This document shows, in pieces, positions 1 through 7,795 of a stretch of 64,000 nt of DNA; the first letter of the stretch is position 1, and every line of letters begins with the position of its first letter. A program made the translations under genes and the position numbers. Below the pieces are notes generated by a model. The model saw only the letters and a list, made by a program, of their open reading frames with translations, had not been told where the DNA came from and did no database searches. The DNA comes from Candidatus Poribacteria bacterium (GTDB lineage Bacteria; Poribacteria; WGA-4E; WGA-3G): positions 62,001-126,000 of the forward strand of contig JAPPFM010000007.1 in assembly GCA_028821605.1 (NCBI GenBank), written 5' to 3'.

Positions 1-78
1 TCCATAAAATAGACCACATCCCATCAAAGCAATCAAGACAAACACCGTGAGGGGTAGCCAATATTTTCGTAAAAACAT
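1..78 (-). CDS. N-terminus of a lipoprotein or membrane protein, cut by the window edge
   Basis: Only the first 26 codons are present, reading MFLRKYWLPLTV and then a hydrophobic stretch ending in LMGCG. This resembles a signal peptide with a possible lipobox (Cys at about residue 22). A good ribosome binding site (AGGAGAACAAC) precedes the ATG at 78, and the WD40 gene stops 9 bases upstream, so the two are probably co-transcribed. Nothing can be said about function. Confidence 0.6.
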   Translation of the reverse strand, partial: MFLRKYWLPLTVFVLIALMGCGLFYG

Positions 79-87
79 GTTGTTCTC

Positions 88-1374
88 CTATTTTTCGATA
101 TACGTCTGTTTGATTTTTGCGTCTCCGGTTATATCCCATAGATGGATCCTGCCGCCGGTGTGTCCACTGGCGAGTGTTCTATTATCCGGGGCGAACCTCA
201 AAGCGCGTATTGCACCCTCACCAACCTCACCTGCCTGAATAACAGACAGCGGTCTGGGATTTTCGACATCCCAGATATATATTTTATTTGGGTACTTATG
301 ACAGCCGCGGTAGTCCCAACCACAAGCACTGGCGAGCGTTTTGCTATCGGGTGAAAACGCGAGTCGTTCAATCCGTCCCCCAGGGCTTTTGAGTTTTTGA
401 AGTGGCAGTCCTGTCTGAATATCCCACAATTGAATCTCCGCATCGGCGACGGTGATGGAACGTCGTACCCGATCGCGCCCACCACTGGCGAAGATGTTGC
501 CATCGGGTGAAAACGCAAATGCTCTGACCTTATAGGTATTCCACATCACATTCTCTACCAGTGCGGAGGTTCGGTGTTGCAAATGTTCTCCTGTTGTTGC
601 GTCATTTATATGCCTCCCGCCATTGAAGCTGGGTATAGAGAGTTGCAAATGTTCTCCTGTTGTTGCGTCATACACCTCTATAACACACGAATACGTCGTC
701 AGGAGAAGTTTCGTAGCATCGGGTGAGAATTCCAGGACCTTGGGCACTACTGTAGCCAGAGGGAAGGATACTCGTTTTTTGCCCGTTTGGATGTCCCACA
801 TTTCAAGGGTATAATCAATAAAAAGTGAGCGGTGAAGTGTCGACAAGCGTTCCGATTTACGTTTACGGGAAGAAAGAAATAAAATATGTTCCAATTCCAA
901 AAGATCAATCCTTGATGAGTGGTACCGACTCGAAACGCTTGCGACCGTTTTTCCGTCAGGCGAGAACGCAACCACCGCGCACCATCTCGGATCGGTTTTC
1001 AGAGCCGAGAGATGTTCACCCGTCTTGATGTCCCAGACATGAATACTTTTCCCCGCAACAGCGGCGAGGGTCTTATTATCGGGTGAAAACGCAATCGAAA
1101 TTATTACGTCTTCGTGATGTCTCAGATCTGTTGGTGTGCGGAGCGTTTTCAGGTGCGTGTATTCTTGGGCATATTTTTCGGGTAAATACGGAGCGTCACA
1201 TAACAGCATATAGAAGGCATCCCTGCAGAACCAGAGGAGAAGCCAATCAAAGCCAACACAAATCAAGATGATGGACGCAAAGATGTATTTTTTGCGTTTC
1301 AACATCTGTCCGGGCAACCGATCTTGGGATCGATGCCTGAGACACTTGGGGAATTGCACGCTCGGTTTTTGCAT
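88..1374 (-). CDS. WD40 repeat (beta-propeller) protein with N-terminal membrane anchor
   Basis: The protein has about 428 residues. A basic N-terminus and one hydrophobic segment (about residues 28-50, IFASIILICVGF) precede repeated WD40 blades. Each blade carries the signature FSPD.K.LA followed by a WDI(K/Q)TG turn; at least six are visible. WD40 propellers are protein-interaction scaffolds and this one is probably anchored in the inner membrane with the propeller outside. The start at 1374 is chosen because AAAGGAG lies 7 nt upstream; an in-frame ATG 30 bases earlier lacks a site. One stretch (CAAATGTTCTCCTGTTGTTG) is duplicated at about 578-663, pointing to recent internal blade duplication. 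It lies downstream of the 61-residue secreted peptide gene and probably shares its promoter. The partner is unknown. Confidence 0.85.
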   Translation of the reverse strand: MQKPSVQFPKCLRHRSQDRLPGQMLKRKKYIFASIILICVGFDWLLLWFCRDAFYMLLCDAPYLPEKYAQEYTHLKTLRTPTDLRHHEDVIISIAFSPDNKTLAAVAGKSIHVWDIKTGEHLSALKTDPRWCAVVAFSPDGKTVASVSSRYHSSRIDLLELEHILFLSSRKRKSERLSTLHRSLFIDYTLEMWDIQTGKKRVSFPLATVVPKVLEFSPDATKLLLTTYSCVIEVYDATTGEHLQLSIPSFNGGRHINDATTGEHLQHRTSALVENVMWNTYKVRAFAFSPDGNIFASGGRDRVRRSITVADAEIQLWDIQTGLPLQKLKSPGGRIERLAFSPDSKTLASACGWDYRGCHKYPNKIYIWDVENPRPLSVIQAGEVGEGAIRALRFAPDNRTLASGHTGGRIHLWDITGDAKIKQTYIEK

Positions 1375-1446
1375 GGTTGTTCTCCTTTGAGTTGTCGGAT
1401 ACACCCCGACACACGTTGTGACGGGTACTCTCTGATCCGCGCGTGT

Positions 1447-1632
1447 TTATCTCCTGTCCGCATCGGGACAAGTGACCGGTTGACACGGCGGCGGTTGTAT
1501 TTGAGGGTGACAAATTTCGGGGGTCTGACGACAGGATTCATGCGCAGCAAGTGTAAGGTGCAGCGCGACGCTGAGTGTCGCCACGAGGAAGAAAAGCGCG
1601 ATGGGGACCCACCGCAAGAGGCGTGTTTTCAT
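1447..1632 (-). CDS. Small secreted Cys/Pro-rich peptide (61 aa)
   Basis: The gene starts MKTRLLRW and continues with a hydrophobic core (IALFFLVATLSVAL), a typical signal peptide. The mature part is about 33 residues with three cysteines and a proline cluster (QPPPCQP). AAGGAG lies 8 nt before the ATG. It is the first gene behind the promoter at 1859-1887 and the long leader, and the WD40 gene follows 72 bases after its stop. I do not recognise a family. It could be a small periplasmic protein or a leader peptide-like regulator of the downstream gene; translation is supported by the ribosome binding site and signal peptide only. Confidence 0.65.
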   Translation of the reverse strand: MKTRLLRWVPIALFFLVATLSVALHLTLAAHESCRQTPEICHPQIQPPPCQPVTCPDADRR

Positions 1633-1852
1633 GTTAGGGACTCCTTTTTAAGGGGACTGGCCCCTATAAATAACACGCAACGAAAATCGTTAGCTGCTAC
1701 AATAGAAACCAGCACTGTCAAAAATATGCCTTTTGGCAGTGTTACGCGTGGCAGGTGGTAGGACACCTGCTGCGCACCCCGAAAACGGGGAGGCTGCCCT
1801 GACGCGATCCACGCGGTGTCAGCGAATATGCTTCAGCATGAAATCCACGTCA
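1633..1852 (-). promoter_or_regulatory. Structured 5' leader, about 220 nt
   Basis: On the minus strand the transcript from the promoter at 1859-1887 would begin near 1852 and run about 220 nt before the ATG at 1632. It can form several local hairpins: ATGCT/AGCAT near 1829-1840, CCCCG/CGGGG at 1777-1790, GCAGGTG/CACCTGC at 1751-1770, an 11-bp stem at 1713/1741 closing a 7-nt loop, and AGGGG/CCCCT at 1650-1665 just upstream of the ribosome binding site. It does not match a riboswitch class I recognise. Confidence 0.5.
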
Positions 1853-1858
1853 ACATAA

Positions 1859-1887
1859 AGTGTACCGTAAAATACAAAAATTGTCAA
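1859..1887 (-). promoter_or_regulatory. Sigma70 promoter for the 61-aa peptide/WD40 operon
   Basis: Read on the minus strand: TTGACA (1882-1887), 17-nt spacer, TACACT (1859-1864). The -35 is consensus and the -10 matches at four of six positions. Expected start of transcription is near 1852. Confidence 0.75.
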
Positions 1888-2111
1888 ATTTTAAATGGGA
1901 AAATATAACTTTTACCGCGCGGCTGGCGAAACACTTTCCAAATCCTGCCGAATTTTACCATTTTTTCAGGGGTCCCTAATGAAGTTTGCGAAAGTAAATC
2001 GGTCCTGCAGTGAACCCCAACGCTTTTCTGAGTGCTTTCTTGAGATGTAATAGATTACGTGGATCCATTGATAACCAATAACTGAAAACTAAACAGGAAG
2101 ATCTCTGTGTG

Positions 2112-2278
2112 CCAGAGGCATTCAATTGTCGGGTTTTCTCATCCAAATATAAAAATTAGCACTTCCAAAAGTTAAAAGAGGCGCGATGAATTGTGCCACT
2201 ACAAACGCGTTCGTTGTTCAATCGGACTTACAAAGTTTCCCTTCCACAAGGGACTTCGCGACAATTGAATGGCTCTGG
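2112..2278. repeat. 167-bp element with 20-bp terminal inverted repeats
   Basis: The left end CCAGAGGCATTCAATTGTCG (2112-2131) and the reverse complement of the right end (2259-2278) agree at 19 of 20 positions. The interior has no open reading frame of note. This is the architecture of a MITE or a small transposon remnant. The surrounding 1890-2422 otherwise shows only the promoter at 2297-2325 and a copy of the GATAACCAATAACTGAAAAC dispersed motif near 2069. Confidence 0.6.
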
Positions 2279-2296
2279 TATTGTCTTGATTGCTTC

Positions 2297-2325
2297 TTGA
2301 TTCTTCCGGTCAAATATGCTATGAT
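2297..2325 (+). promoter_or_regulatory. Sigma70 promoter for the M24 peptidase gene
   Basis: TTGATT (2297-2302), 17-nt spacer, TATGAT (2320-2325). It would start transcription about 90 bases before the coding region. Confidence 0.75.
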
Positions 2326-2422
2326 TTTGTTAAGGTTATAGTGCTTACGCATTTCCTCTGATGAATATATGAAGCGGAAACGTCGTGCAGAAGATTAAAA
2401 ATTTTAGAGAAAAAGGAAAACT

Positions 2423-3613
2423 TTGACCCACATGAAAATAACAGAGATTCAGCGGGAACTGGCAGCCTTAGAATTAGATGCCTGGCTCCTCTACGATTTC
2501 CGTGGGATAAACCCCATCGCACAAAACGTCGCTGGTTTGACAGGGATAAACATAACACGTCGATGGTTCTGTCTTATCCCTAAACAGGGTGAACCTCGAT
2601 GGCTTGTCCATCGAATTGAGACATCCAATTTTGTTGATGTGCCGGGACAAGTCGCACTTTACGCTGGCTGGGAAGAACTTAACGGCACAATCCAAACCCT
2701 GCTTACTGGTATCAAAACAGTTGCGATGGAATATTCACCAAACGCCGAGATTCCGTATATTTCGCGGGTAGATGCTGGCACATTGGAGTGGATCCGTTCG
2801 TTCGGGATTGAAGTGCAGACATCTGCGGAACTGGCGCAGCACATGGAAGCACGTCTAAGCGAGGCACAAGCCGAGGGGCATCAAGCCTCTGCACATTCGG
2901 TATTGCAAGCGAAAGATTACGCCTTCGCGTGGATCGGTTCGCAGCTGCGTGATGGAAAAACGATTACGGAATATAACGTTCAGCAAGAGATTCTCGGACA
3001 ATTTGAGGCAATGGACTTGGTCACAGACCACCCGCCGATTGTTGCTGCAAATGCGAAAAGTAGCGACCCGCATTACGCACCCTCCGAAACCGATACCCAA
3101 GAGATTAAAGCAGGCGACTTCATCTTAATCGATTTGTGGGCGAAACAGAAAGAGCTGGATGCGGTTTTCGCGGATACGACATGGGTGGCTTATGCAGGGG
3201 AAACCGTTCCAGCAAAGTACATTGAGATTTTCGATATTGTCAAGGAAGCAAGGGATAGAGCCGTCCGGTTCATTCGTGAGAAATGGGCTGTTGATGAACC
3301 GATTTACGGTTATGAGGTAGACGACTGTGTTCGCGGATATATCACTGAAAAGGGGTATGGAGAATTCTTTATCCACCGCACTGGACACAACATCGGCACC
3401 GTTATCCACGGCAACGGCGTAAATTTAGACAACTTAGAGACGCGCGACGCACGGGCACTGATTTCTGGCGTCTGTTTTTCGATTGAACCCGGTATTTACC
3501 TTAGCGATTTCGGCGTTCGGACAGAGATCGACGTTTTCTTAGCCGGTCCAGGGAAAGACGGCGTAAAAGTGACAACCGCTCCCGTTCAAAATCAGATATT
3601 ACGGTTGCTGTGA
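2423..3613 (+). CDS. M24 family metallopeptidase (Xaa-Pro aminopeptidase/creatinase-like)
   Basis: At 396 residues it has the usual two-domain layout: an N-terminal creatinase-like domain (1-150) and a C-terminal pita-bread catalytic domain. The five expected metal ligands are visible: Asp in LIDLW (about 235), Asp in FADTTW (about 249), His in HRTGHN (about 317), Glu in SIEPGIY (about 353) and Glu in RTEID (about 366). It therefore probably hydrolyses X-Pro peptides or a related amide with two divalent metals in the cytoplasm. The TTG at 2423 sits 5 nt after AAAGGA; the ATG at 2432 (MKITEI) is the alternative start. Its 3' end overlaps a convergent gene by 113 bases. Confidence 0.9.
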   Translation: MTHMKITEIQRELAALELDAWLLYDFRGINPIAQNVAGLTGINITRRWFCLIPKQGEPRWLVHRIETSNFVDVPGQVALYAGWEELNGTIQTLLTGIKTVAMEYSPNAEIPYISRVDAGTLEWIRSFGIEVQTSAELAQHMEARLSEAQAEGHQASAHSVLQAKDYAFAWIGSQLRDGKTITEYNVQQEILGQFEAMDLVTDHPPIVAANAKSSDPHYAPSETDTQEIKAGDFILIDLWAKQKELDAVFADTTWVAYAGETVPAKYIEIFDIVKEARDRAVRFIREKWAVDEPIYGYEVDDCVRGYITEKGYGEFFIHRTGHNIGTVIHGNGVNLDNLETRDARALISGVCFSIEPGIYLSDFGVRTEIDVFLAGPGKDGVKVTTAPVQNQILRLL

Positions 3614-4352
3614 CTTGGTAGTTTCGTTTCTTCAAGTCTGTAAGGATGTGTGAGAGGTAGATGCGGGCATTAAGTATCCACTGTTCCGCATACGCAGCGG
3701 CGAGTAAGGGGAGTGCTATTGTTAAACGCGGTGAGTCGAGGAGCCACTGTTCGGCGTACTCGGCATAATCTGTGTCAACGAGTCCAGTACTCCCCAGCGA
3801 ATAGACCACATAGCGTTTATCCTCTCGTATTTCCAATCTTGCGGTGAGGGGCGTGTTGAGGTTGAGACGTTTTGTCCCATCAATCTCAAGAACCCAAAAG
3901 AAATAATCTTCATTGTATCCGAGGTAGCCAATCTCGACATCAAGTCGATGCTCGGCTTCCGTCAAAATTGGAATGACCTCCATGTCGCGTTTAATTAAGA
4001 CCGGATAAATTGCCGCGAAAAGGATTTGTTCGGATCCAAGTGGTTGGTGGGCGTGTTTAAGGATGTCCAAAAGGATCTGTGCTTCTTCTATGCGCTGCAG
4101 TTCTAAACAACTTTTCAGGAAAACTTCATCGCGCAATGATCGCATTTCAGGGGCGGCATCTGGATCAAGGGGTTGGAGCTCGTGGATGAGTTTGAGAATG
4201 CGTCGGCGTTTGGGTACAATTCGCCAAAGCGTCCAATGCCATAAGGTCTGCCACGTCTCCCTTTTCCACGATTGGCTAAGAAATGCTTGCACGCTTAGAA
4301 GAAAACGTTGAAATATATTTTCAGATATAGGGTTTTGTTGTTGATTCGCCAT
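3501..4352 (-). CDS. Hypothetical protein, 283 aa
   Basis: I do not recognise a family. The N-terminal half is helical and charged (for example LQRIEEAQILLDIL, about 85-98) and a middle segment (about 130-200) looks beta-rich. There is no signal peptide or membrane segment. The last 38 codons lie antisense to the M24 peptidase and encode an Arg/Leu/Ser-rich tail (RLSLDRLRKRRSLSERR), so the natural stop may have been lost and the tail acquired from the opposite strand. The ATG at 4352 lacks a clear ribosome binding site. Coding is supported mainly by length and composition. Confidence 0.6.
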   Translation of the reverse strand: MANQQQNPISENIFQRFLLSVQAFLSQSWKRETWQTLWHWTLWRIVPKRRRILKLIHELQPLDPDAAPEMRSLRDEVFLKSCLELQRIEEAQILLDILKHAHQPLGSEQILFAAIYPVLIKRDMEVIPILTEAEHRLDVEIGYLGYNEDYFFWVLEIDGTKRLNLNTPLTARLEIREDKRYVVYSLGSTGLVDTDYAEYAEQWLLDSPRLTIALPLLAAAYAEQWILNARIYLSHILTDLKKRNYQVTATVISDFERERLSLLRRLSLDRLRKRRSLSERRNR

Positions 4353-4376
4353 GGTTTTTAGTTGTTTGGCGCAAAT

Positions 4377-4405
4377 TTGACTTTTCGCACGGAATATAGT
4401 ATAAT
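4377..4405 (+). promoter_or_regulatory. Sigma70 promoter of tRNA-Leu
   Basis: TTGACT (4377-4382), 17-nt spacer, TATAAT (4400-4405). This is the best promoter match in the window and ends 22 bases before the tRNA. Confidence 0.85.
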
Positions 4406-4427
4406 ATATGTTGCCAATGATAGAGTC

Positions 4428-4512
4428 GCCGGAGTGGTGAAATTGGTAGACGCACGGGACTCAAAATCCCGCGGGCCCTAGGTCCATGTCGGTTCGAGTC
4501 CGACCTCCGGCA
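4428..4512 (+). tRNA. tRNA-Leu(CAA)
   Basis: The acceptor stem GCCGGAG (4428-4434) pairs with CTCCGGC (4505-4511), with discriminator A at 4512. The anticodon loop CTCAAAA is closed by CGGGA/TCCCG, giving anticodon CAA, which reads UUG. A long variable arm typical of leucine tRNAs and the T arm GGTTCGAGTCC are present. CCA is not encoded. Confidence 0.95.
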
Positions 4513-4565
4513 TGAGGCGATGGTTTCTGATAGAGCCATCGCCTTTTCTATTTCGGTTACTTCGG

Positions 4566-5357
4566 TTACATCGCAACGATTTCACGCATCCGTTTTGCGA
4601 GGTCGATTTGTGCTTCCCTGTCACCGCCGACTTCGTGAATGACATAGCCATCGTAACCAATGCTACGGAACGCCTCCATAACTGCCTGCCAGTCTGTATC
4701 ACCATCGAGGAGGTTGACGAACTGGTGTGCGCCGCGGGAGAAATCCTTGAAGTGCACCCGCTTGATGCGGTGTCCCAATTCACGGATCCAATGTTCTGGA
4801 TAGCCATAAGCCATCATATTGGCGGTGTCAAGATAGGTGCCTACCCAGTCGCTATCTATTTCGTCTACAATATCGCGCATCTCTTTTGGGCTGAGCAGGA
4901 ATTTGTTCCAGACGTTTTCCAGCCCGATTGCGACTTGATGTGTTTCTGCGGAAGGCGCGAGGTCCTTCAGCACACCCACGAGGTTATCCCAGACTTGCTG
5001 ATAAGTCCCGTCAACTGTGAGTTGTCCGGGATGTAGTAGAATTCCGCCGACACCGAGTGCTCCGGCGACTTCTATACCGCGCGCAAGCGAAACTGCGCCT
5101 TTTTCGCGCTGTGTTGCATCAAGACTGAGTAGGTTGCCACGGTCAGCATAGCCTGCTGTAATACTACTGATCTCGATACCTGCGTCCGCACACTTAGTGG
5201 CGATGCCGTGTAGCTCCGTATCGCTCATATTGATATCAGTGTCTTGTCCCTCACCGAAAGTGAGTTCAACAGCATCGTAACCGGCATCCTGACAGAGGGA
5301 GAGCGTATCATTCAGTGACATACCGCCAAGGATAATTTGGGTAACACCTATCTTCAT
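4566..5357 (-). CDS. Sugar phosphate isomerase/epimerase-like TIM barrel
   Basis: This 263-residue protein belongs to the xylose-isomerase-like / AP endonuclease 2 superfamily. It opens MKIGVTQIILGG with the DAVEL motif at strand 2 (YDAVELTFG, about 29-37). Likely metal-binding acidic and histidine residues sit at the strand ends: LENVWNKF (about 146), TYLDTANM (about 174), RVHFKDF (about 200) and YVIHEVGGD (about 240). Members are metal-dependent isomerases or epimerases of sugars or cyclitols; the substrate cannot be told. AAGGAG lies 6 nt before the ATG. It overlaps the upstream zinc-ribbon gene by ATGA and so is probably translationally coupled to it and to hflX. Confidence 0.85.
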   Translation of the reverse strand: MKIGVTQIILGGMSLNDTLSLCQDAGYDAVELTFGEGQDTDINMSDTELHGIATKCADAGIEISSITAGYADRGNLLSLDATQREKGAVSLARGIEVAGALGVGGILLHPGQLTVDGTYQQVWDNLVGVLKDLAPSAETHQVAIGLENVWNKFLLSPKEMRDIVDEIDSDWVGTYLDTANMMAYGYPEHWIRELGHRIKRVHFKDFSRGAHQFVNLLDGDTDWQAVMEAFRSIGYDGYVIHEVGGDREAQIDLAKRMREIVAM

Positions 5358-5605
5358 TGTTTCTCCTTTTCGATGTGAAATTGTGTGGCTGTTAAAGATT
5401 GTATACAGAGGTGCCGTGTCTCAAGGCATTGTGGACACCGAATAGCGACATAGTAAGCGTCGTTAAATACGACATCAATCAAGTTGTCGTAGGATTGATC
5501 CGTTGACGGGTTCCCCAAGAACTGGTCAAGTACTTCGTATTCTCTGTCACAATCCGGACAGATTTGTAAATCGTGTCCGATGTCAGTCTGGTCCAGCCAC
5601 GGCAT
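5354..5605 (-). CDS. Zinc-ribbon protein with two CPxC knuckles (83 aa)
   Basis: The protein has CPDC at about residues 16-19 and CPQC at about 57-60, which together form a four-cysteine zinc-ribbon. It resembles the small CPxCG-type cysteine-rich proteins but the spacing is longer. The remainder is acidic. It starts 2 bases after the hflX stop and its own stop overlaps the start of the isomerase gene by 4 bases, so the three genes form one operon. Role unknown; small zinc ribbons often bind nucleic acid or partner proteins. Confidence 0.75.
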   Translation of the reverse strand: MPWLDQTDIGHDLQICPDCDREYEVLDQFLGNPSTDQSYDNLIDVVFNDAYYVAIRCPQCLETRHLCIQSLTATQFHIEKEKQ

Positions 5606-5607
5606 TG

Positions 5608-6909
5608 TTACGACCTTTCTTCGGAAGAAACCAAAAATTGCTCAACCGATTTGAGGTAGCGGTTCGGCAAGCGTGCCTTAACGTGAACGGCTTCCGCAGT
5701 ATATTCAGTGTCAAGTACGGTGCCGTGCTTATGCAACAAATCAAGTGCTTTCCCTTCCGTATACGGAATGCTGAGAGAAAGATTCATGCCGCGTTCAGCG
5801 AAACGGTGTGCCAAGGCATCTATTAAAGCCGGGACACCGTCGCCACGTTGCGCTGAAATGGGCAGTGCCTCTGGATATTGGCTCCGTAGAATTTGTAGGT
5901 CGTCCTCGTCTTTGAGTCTATCAATCTTATTGAAAGCCATGAGCATCGGAATGTCGGTGGCATCCAATTCTTCAAGAACTACATTCACGGCGGCTATCTG
6001 TGCCTCTACCTCTGGGTGACTTACATCAACGACGTGCAATAAAAGATCCGCTTCCAAGACCTCTTCGAGTGTTGCCTTGAATGCAGCAACTAATTGGTGC
6101 GGTAGCTTCTTGATAAATCCGACGGTATCGCTTAGCAGAATCTGCTGCTTTTGTGGCAGATTCACCTTCCGTGTCGTAGAATCTAAGGTTGCGAACAATT
6201 TATCTTCAGCAAGGGCGGTTTCGCCAGTCAGTGTGTTAAAGAGCGTTGATTTTCCGGCATTGGTATATCCAACGAGAGACACTTTAACTTTTTCGGATCG
6301 TCTTTTCCGTTGAACATGACGTTGCTTTTCGACAGCATCAAGTGCTTTTCTGACGTGCCCAATGTTTCTACGTACCCAGCGCCTGTCCATCTCAAGCTGC
6401 GTTTCACCGGGACCCCGGAGCCGTCTGCTGCCGCTTCCACCCGTCGCGAGGCGGGAGAGGTGTGTCCACATCCGAGTGAGACGCGGAAGCGCGTATTCGA
6501 GTTGTGCCAATGCGACCTGTAACCGTGCCTCTTTGGTGAGTGCCCGTTGGGCGAAGACCTGAAGGATAAGTCCAGTTCGGTCAATTGTGGCGACTTCAAG
6601 TTCCCTCTCAAGGTTCCGGTTCTGTGCCGGGGACAGTTCCTCGTCAAAAATGATTGCATCCGCATCAAGTTCTTCGACCAGCGGTTTGAGTTCTTCAACC
6701 TTTCCTTCCCCAATAAAATACGTCGGGTTCGGCGCGTTGCGCGGTTGAATTGTCTCACAGACGACTTCAATGCCAGCGGTCTCCGCGAGTTGCTGGAGTT
6801 CTTGTAGCGATTCTTCAGTTTCTTCCATTGAGTTGTCTCGGAGTTTTATGCCTACCAGAATCGCGCGTGAAGGTGGATTCGGCGCACGAGTATCGTAAAG
6901 TTCCTGCAT
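5608..6909 (-). CDS. hflX: GTPase HflX
   Basis: This 433-residue ribosome-associated GTPase is recognised by the HflX signature RRLRGPGETQLEMDRR followed by the G domain: G1 GYTNAGKST, G2 region LFATLDSTTR, G3 DTVGF and G4 NKID. HflX rescues or splits stalled 70S/100S ribosomes, notably after heat stress, which fits with smpB and tmRNA being divergently placed just beyond it. The start at 6909 (MQELYD) is chosen because AAGGAG lies 8 nt upstream; the longer reading frame to 6999 has no site. It is the first gene of an operon with the zinc-ribbon and TIM-barrel genes. Confidence 0.95.
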   Translation of the reverse strand: MQELYDTRAPNPPSRAILVGIKLRDNSMEETEESLQELQQLAETAGIEVVCETIQPRNAPNPTYFIGEGKVEELKPLVEELDADAIIFDEELSPAQNRNLERELEVATIDRTGLILQVFAQRALTKEARLQVALAQLEYALPRLTRMWTHLSRLATGGSGSRRLRGPGETQLEMDRRWVRRNIGHVRKALDAVEKQRHVQRKRRSEKVKVSLVGYTNAGKSTLFNTLTGETALAEDKLFATLDSTTRKVNLPQKQQILLSDTVGFIKKLPHQLVAAFKATLEEVLEADLLLHVVDVSHPEVEAQIAAVNVVLEELDATDIPMLMAFNKIDRLKDEDDLQILRSQYPEALPISAQRGDGVPALIDALAHRFAERGMNLSLSIPYTEGKALDLLHKHGTVLDTEYTAEAVHVKARLPNRYLKSVEQFLVSSEERS

Positions 6910-7106
6910 CAAGAGACTCCTTTCCTTAGTTTTGAAGGGACCCAAGACATAGGGACTCGGTTTTCCCAACGCCTCGGTGTTTATAATATAGTGTATCAAA
7001 TCTACGTGCTGTTTTCCACTAAAATCCTGTTTTGGAAAAAAACTTCACATTTTTTCGGTTTGGATCTATGCTAAAGTCCATAATTATTTTCTCACGCGGT
7101 GGGACC

Positions 7107-7133
7107 GTAGGGGCTGGGTTACCCAGCCCCTAC
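7107..7133. repeat. 27-nt palindromic repeat (GTAGGGG family), copy 1
   Basis: GTAGGGGCTGGGT, a single T, then the exact reverse complement: a 13-bp stem. The same 27-nt layout occurs at 29598-29624 and, degenerate, at 56062-56088. It lies in the 325-base gap between divergent hflX and smpB. Confidence 0.75.
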
Positions 7134-7195
7134 GAGCTGATGAGAACAGGCGAAACGTTGGAAGCCAAATAGTGCTATAATTTCTGAAGTTTTTC

Positions 7196-7224
7196 TTGCA
7201 CGCAAGTTAATTCCGTGCTATACT
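7196..7224 (+). promoter_or_regulatory. Sigma70 promoter of smpB, apparently giving a leaderless mRNA
   Basis: TTGCAC (7196-7201), 17-nt spacer, TATACT (7219-7224). Only 10 bases separate the -10 box from the ATG at 7235, leaving at most a few bases of leader and no ribosome binding site. Confidence 0.75.
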
Positions 7225-7234
7225 TAACATCATC

Positions 7235-7693
7235 ATGAAGGATGCTAAGAATTCTACAACTCCAGTGATTACTGTAAATAGGAAAGCGAGACATGACTAT
7301 CACCTACACGATCGATATGAAGTGGGTGTCGTCTTGCAAGGGACTGAAGTGAAATCAATTCGTGCGGGACGGTTTAACCTAACTGATAGTTACGCACAGA
7401 TTACAGATGGGGAAGTCTTCCTCATTGATGCGCATATTGGTCCGTATGAACATGGAAATATTGCCAATCACGAACCGAAACGGAAGCGAAAACTCCTATT
7501 ACATCGGCGGGAAATTACCAAACTTGAACGCTCAATCCGTTCAAAGGGAATGACCATTGTTCCGACCCGAGCATATTTTAGCAATGGGAAGGTAAAACTG
7601 GAGTTGGCTGTCGCGATGGGGAAACGGGTTTACGATAAACGCGATAAAATTGAACGTGAAGCGACTGCGAATGAGATTCGAGCGTACAATTAA
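7235..7693 (+). CDS. smpB: SsrA-binding protein SmpB
   Basis: At 152 residues this is a full-length SmpB. It shows the family core: NRKARHDYH, GVVLQGTEVKSIR (about 29-41), the FLIDAHI strand, the HEPKRKRKLLLHR motif (about 82-94) and the C-terminal basic tail KRVYDKRDKIE. SmpB binds tmRNA and delivers it to stalled ribosomes for trans-translation. The tmRNA gene follows 102 bases downstream on the same strand with its own promoter. No ribosome binding site precedes the ATG. An inverted repeat CGTTCTG/CAGAACG at 7698-7727 could end the mRNA. Confidence 0.97.
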   Translation: MKDAKNSTTPVITVNRKARHDYHLHDRYEVGVVLQGTEVKSIRAGRFNLTDSYAQITDGEVFLIDAHIGPYEHGNIANHEPKRKRKLLLHRREITKLERSIRSKGMTIVPTRAYFSNGKVKLELAVAMGKRVYDKRDKIEREATANEIRAYN

Positions 7694-7744
7694 CAACGTT
7701 CTGAAAAACCACCAATCGCAGAACGGTTATCGGCTTTTAGCATA

Positions 7745-7774
7745 TTGGCTGTCGGTTTTCTGGTAAAGTAGAAT
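7745..7774 (+). promoter_or_regulatory. Probable tmRNA promoter
   Basis: TTGGCT (7745-7750), 18-nt spacer, TAGAAT (7769-7774). Transcription would begin about 15 bases before the mature 5' end at 7796, as expected for an RNase P-processed precursor. Confidence 0.6.
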
Positions 7775-7795
7775 CCTTTTGCTGATGGCTATTCT

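Noticed and set aside
1324-1761. 145-codon plus-strand open frame over the WD40 start and leader
   Set aside because: It crosses two supported minus-strand genes and the leader, without a ribosome binding site.
4512-5036. 174-codon plus-strand open frame after tRNA-Leu
   Set aside because: It is antisense to the TIM-barrel isomerase, which has clear motifs and a ribosome binding site.
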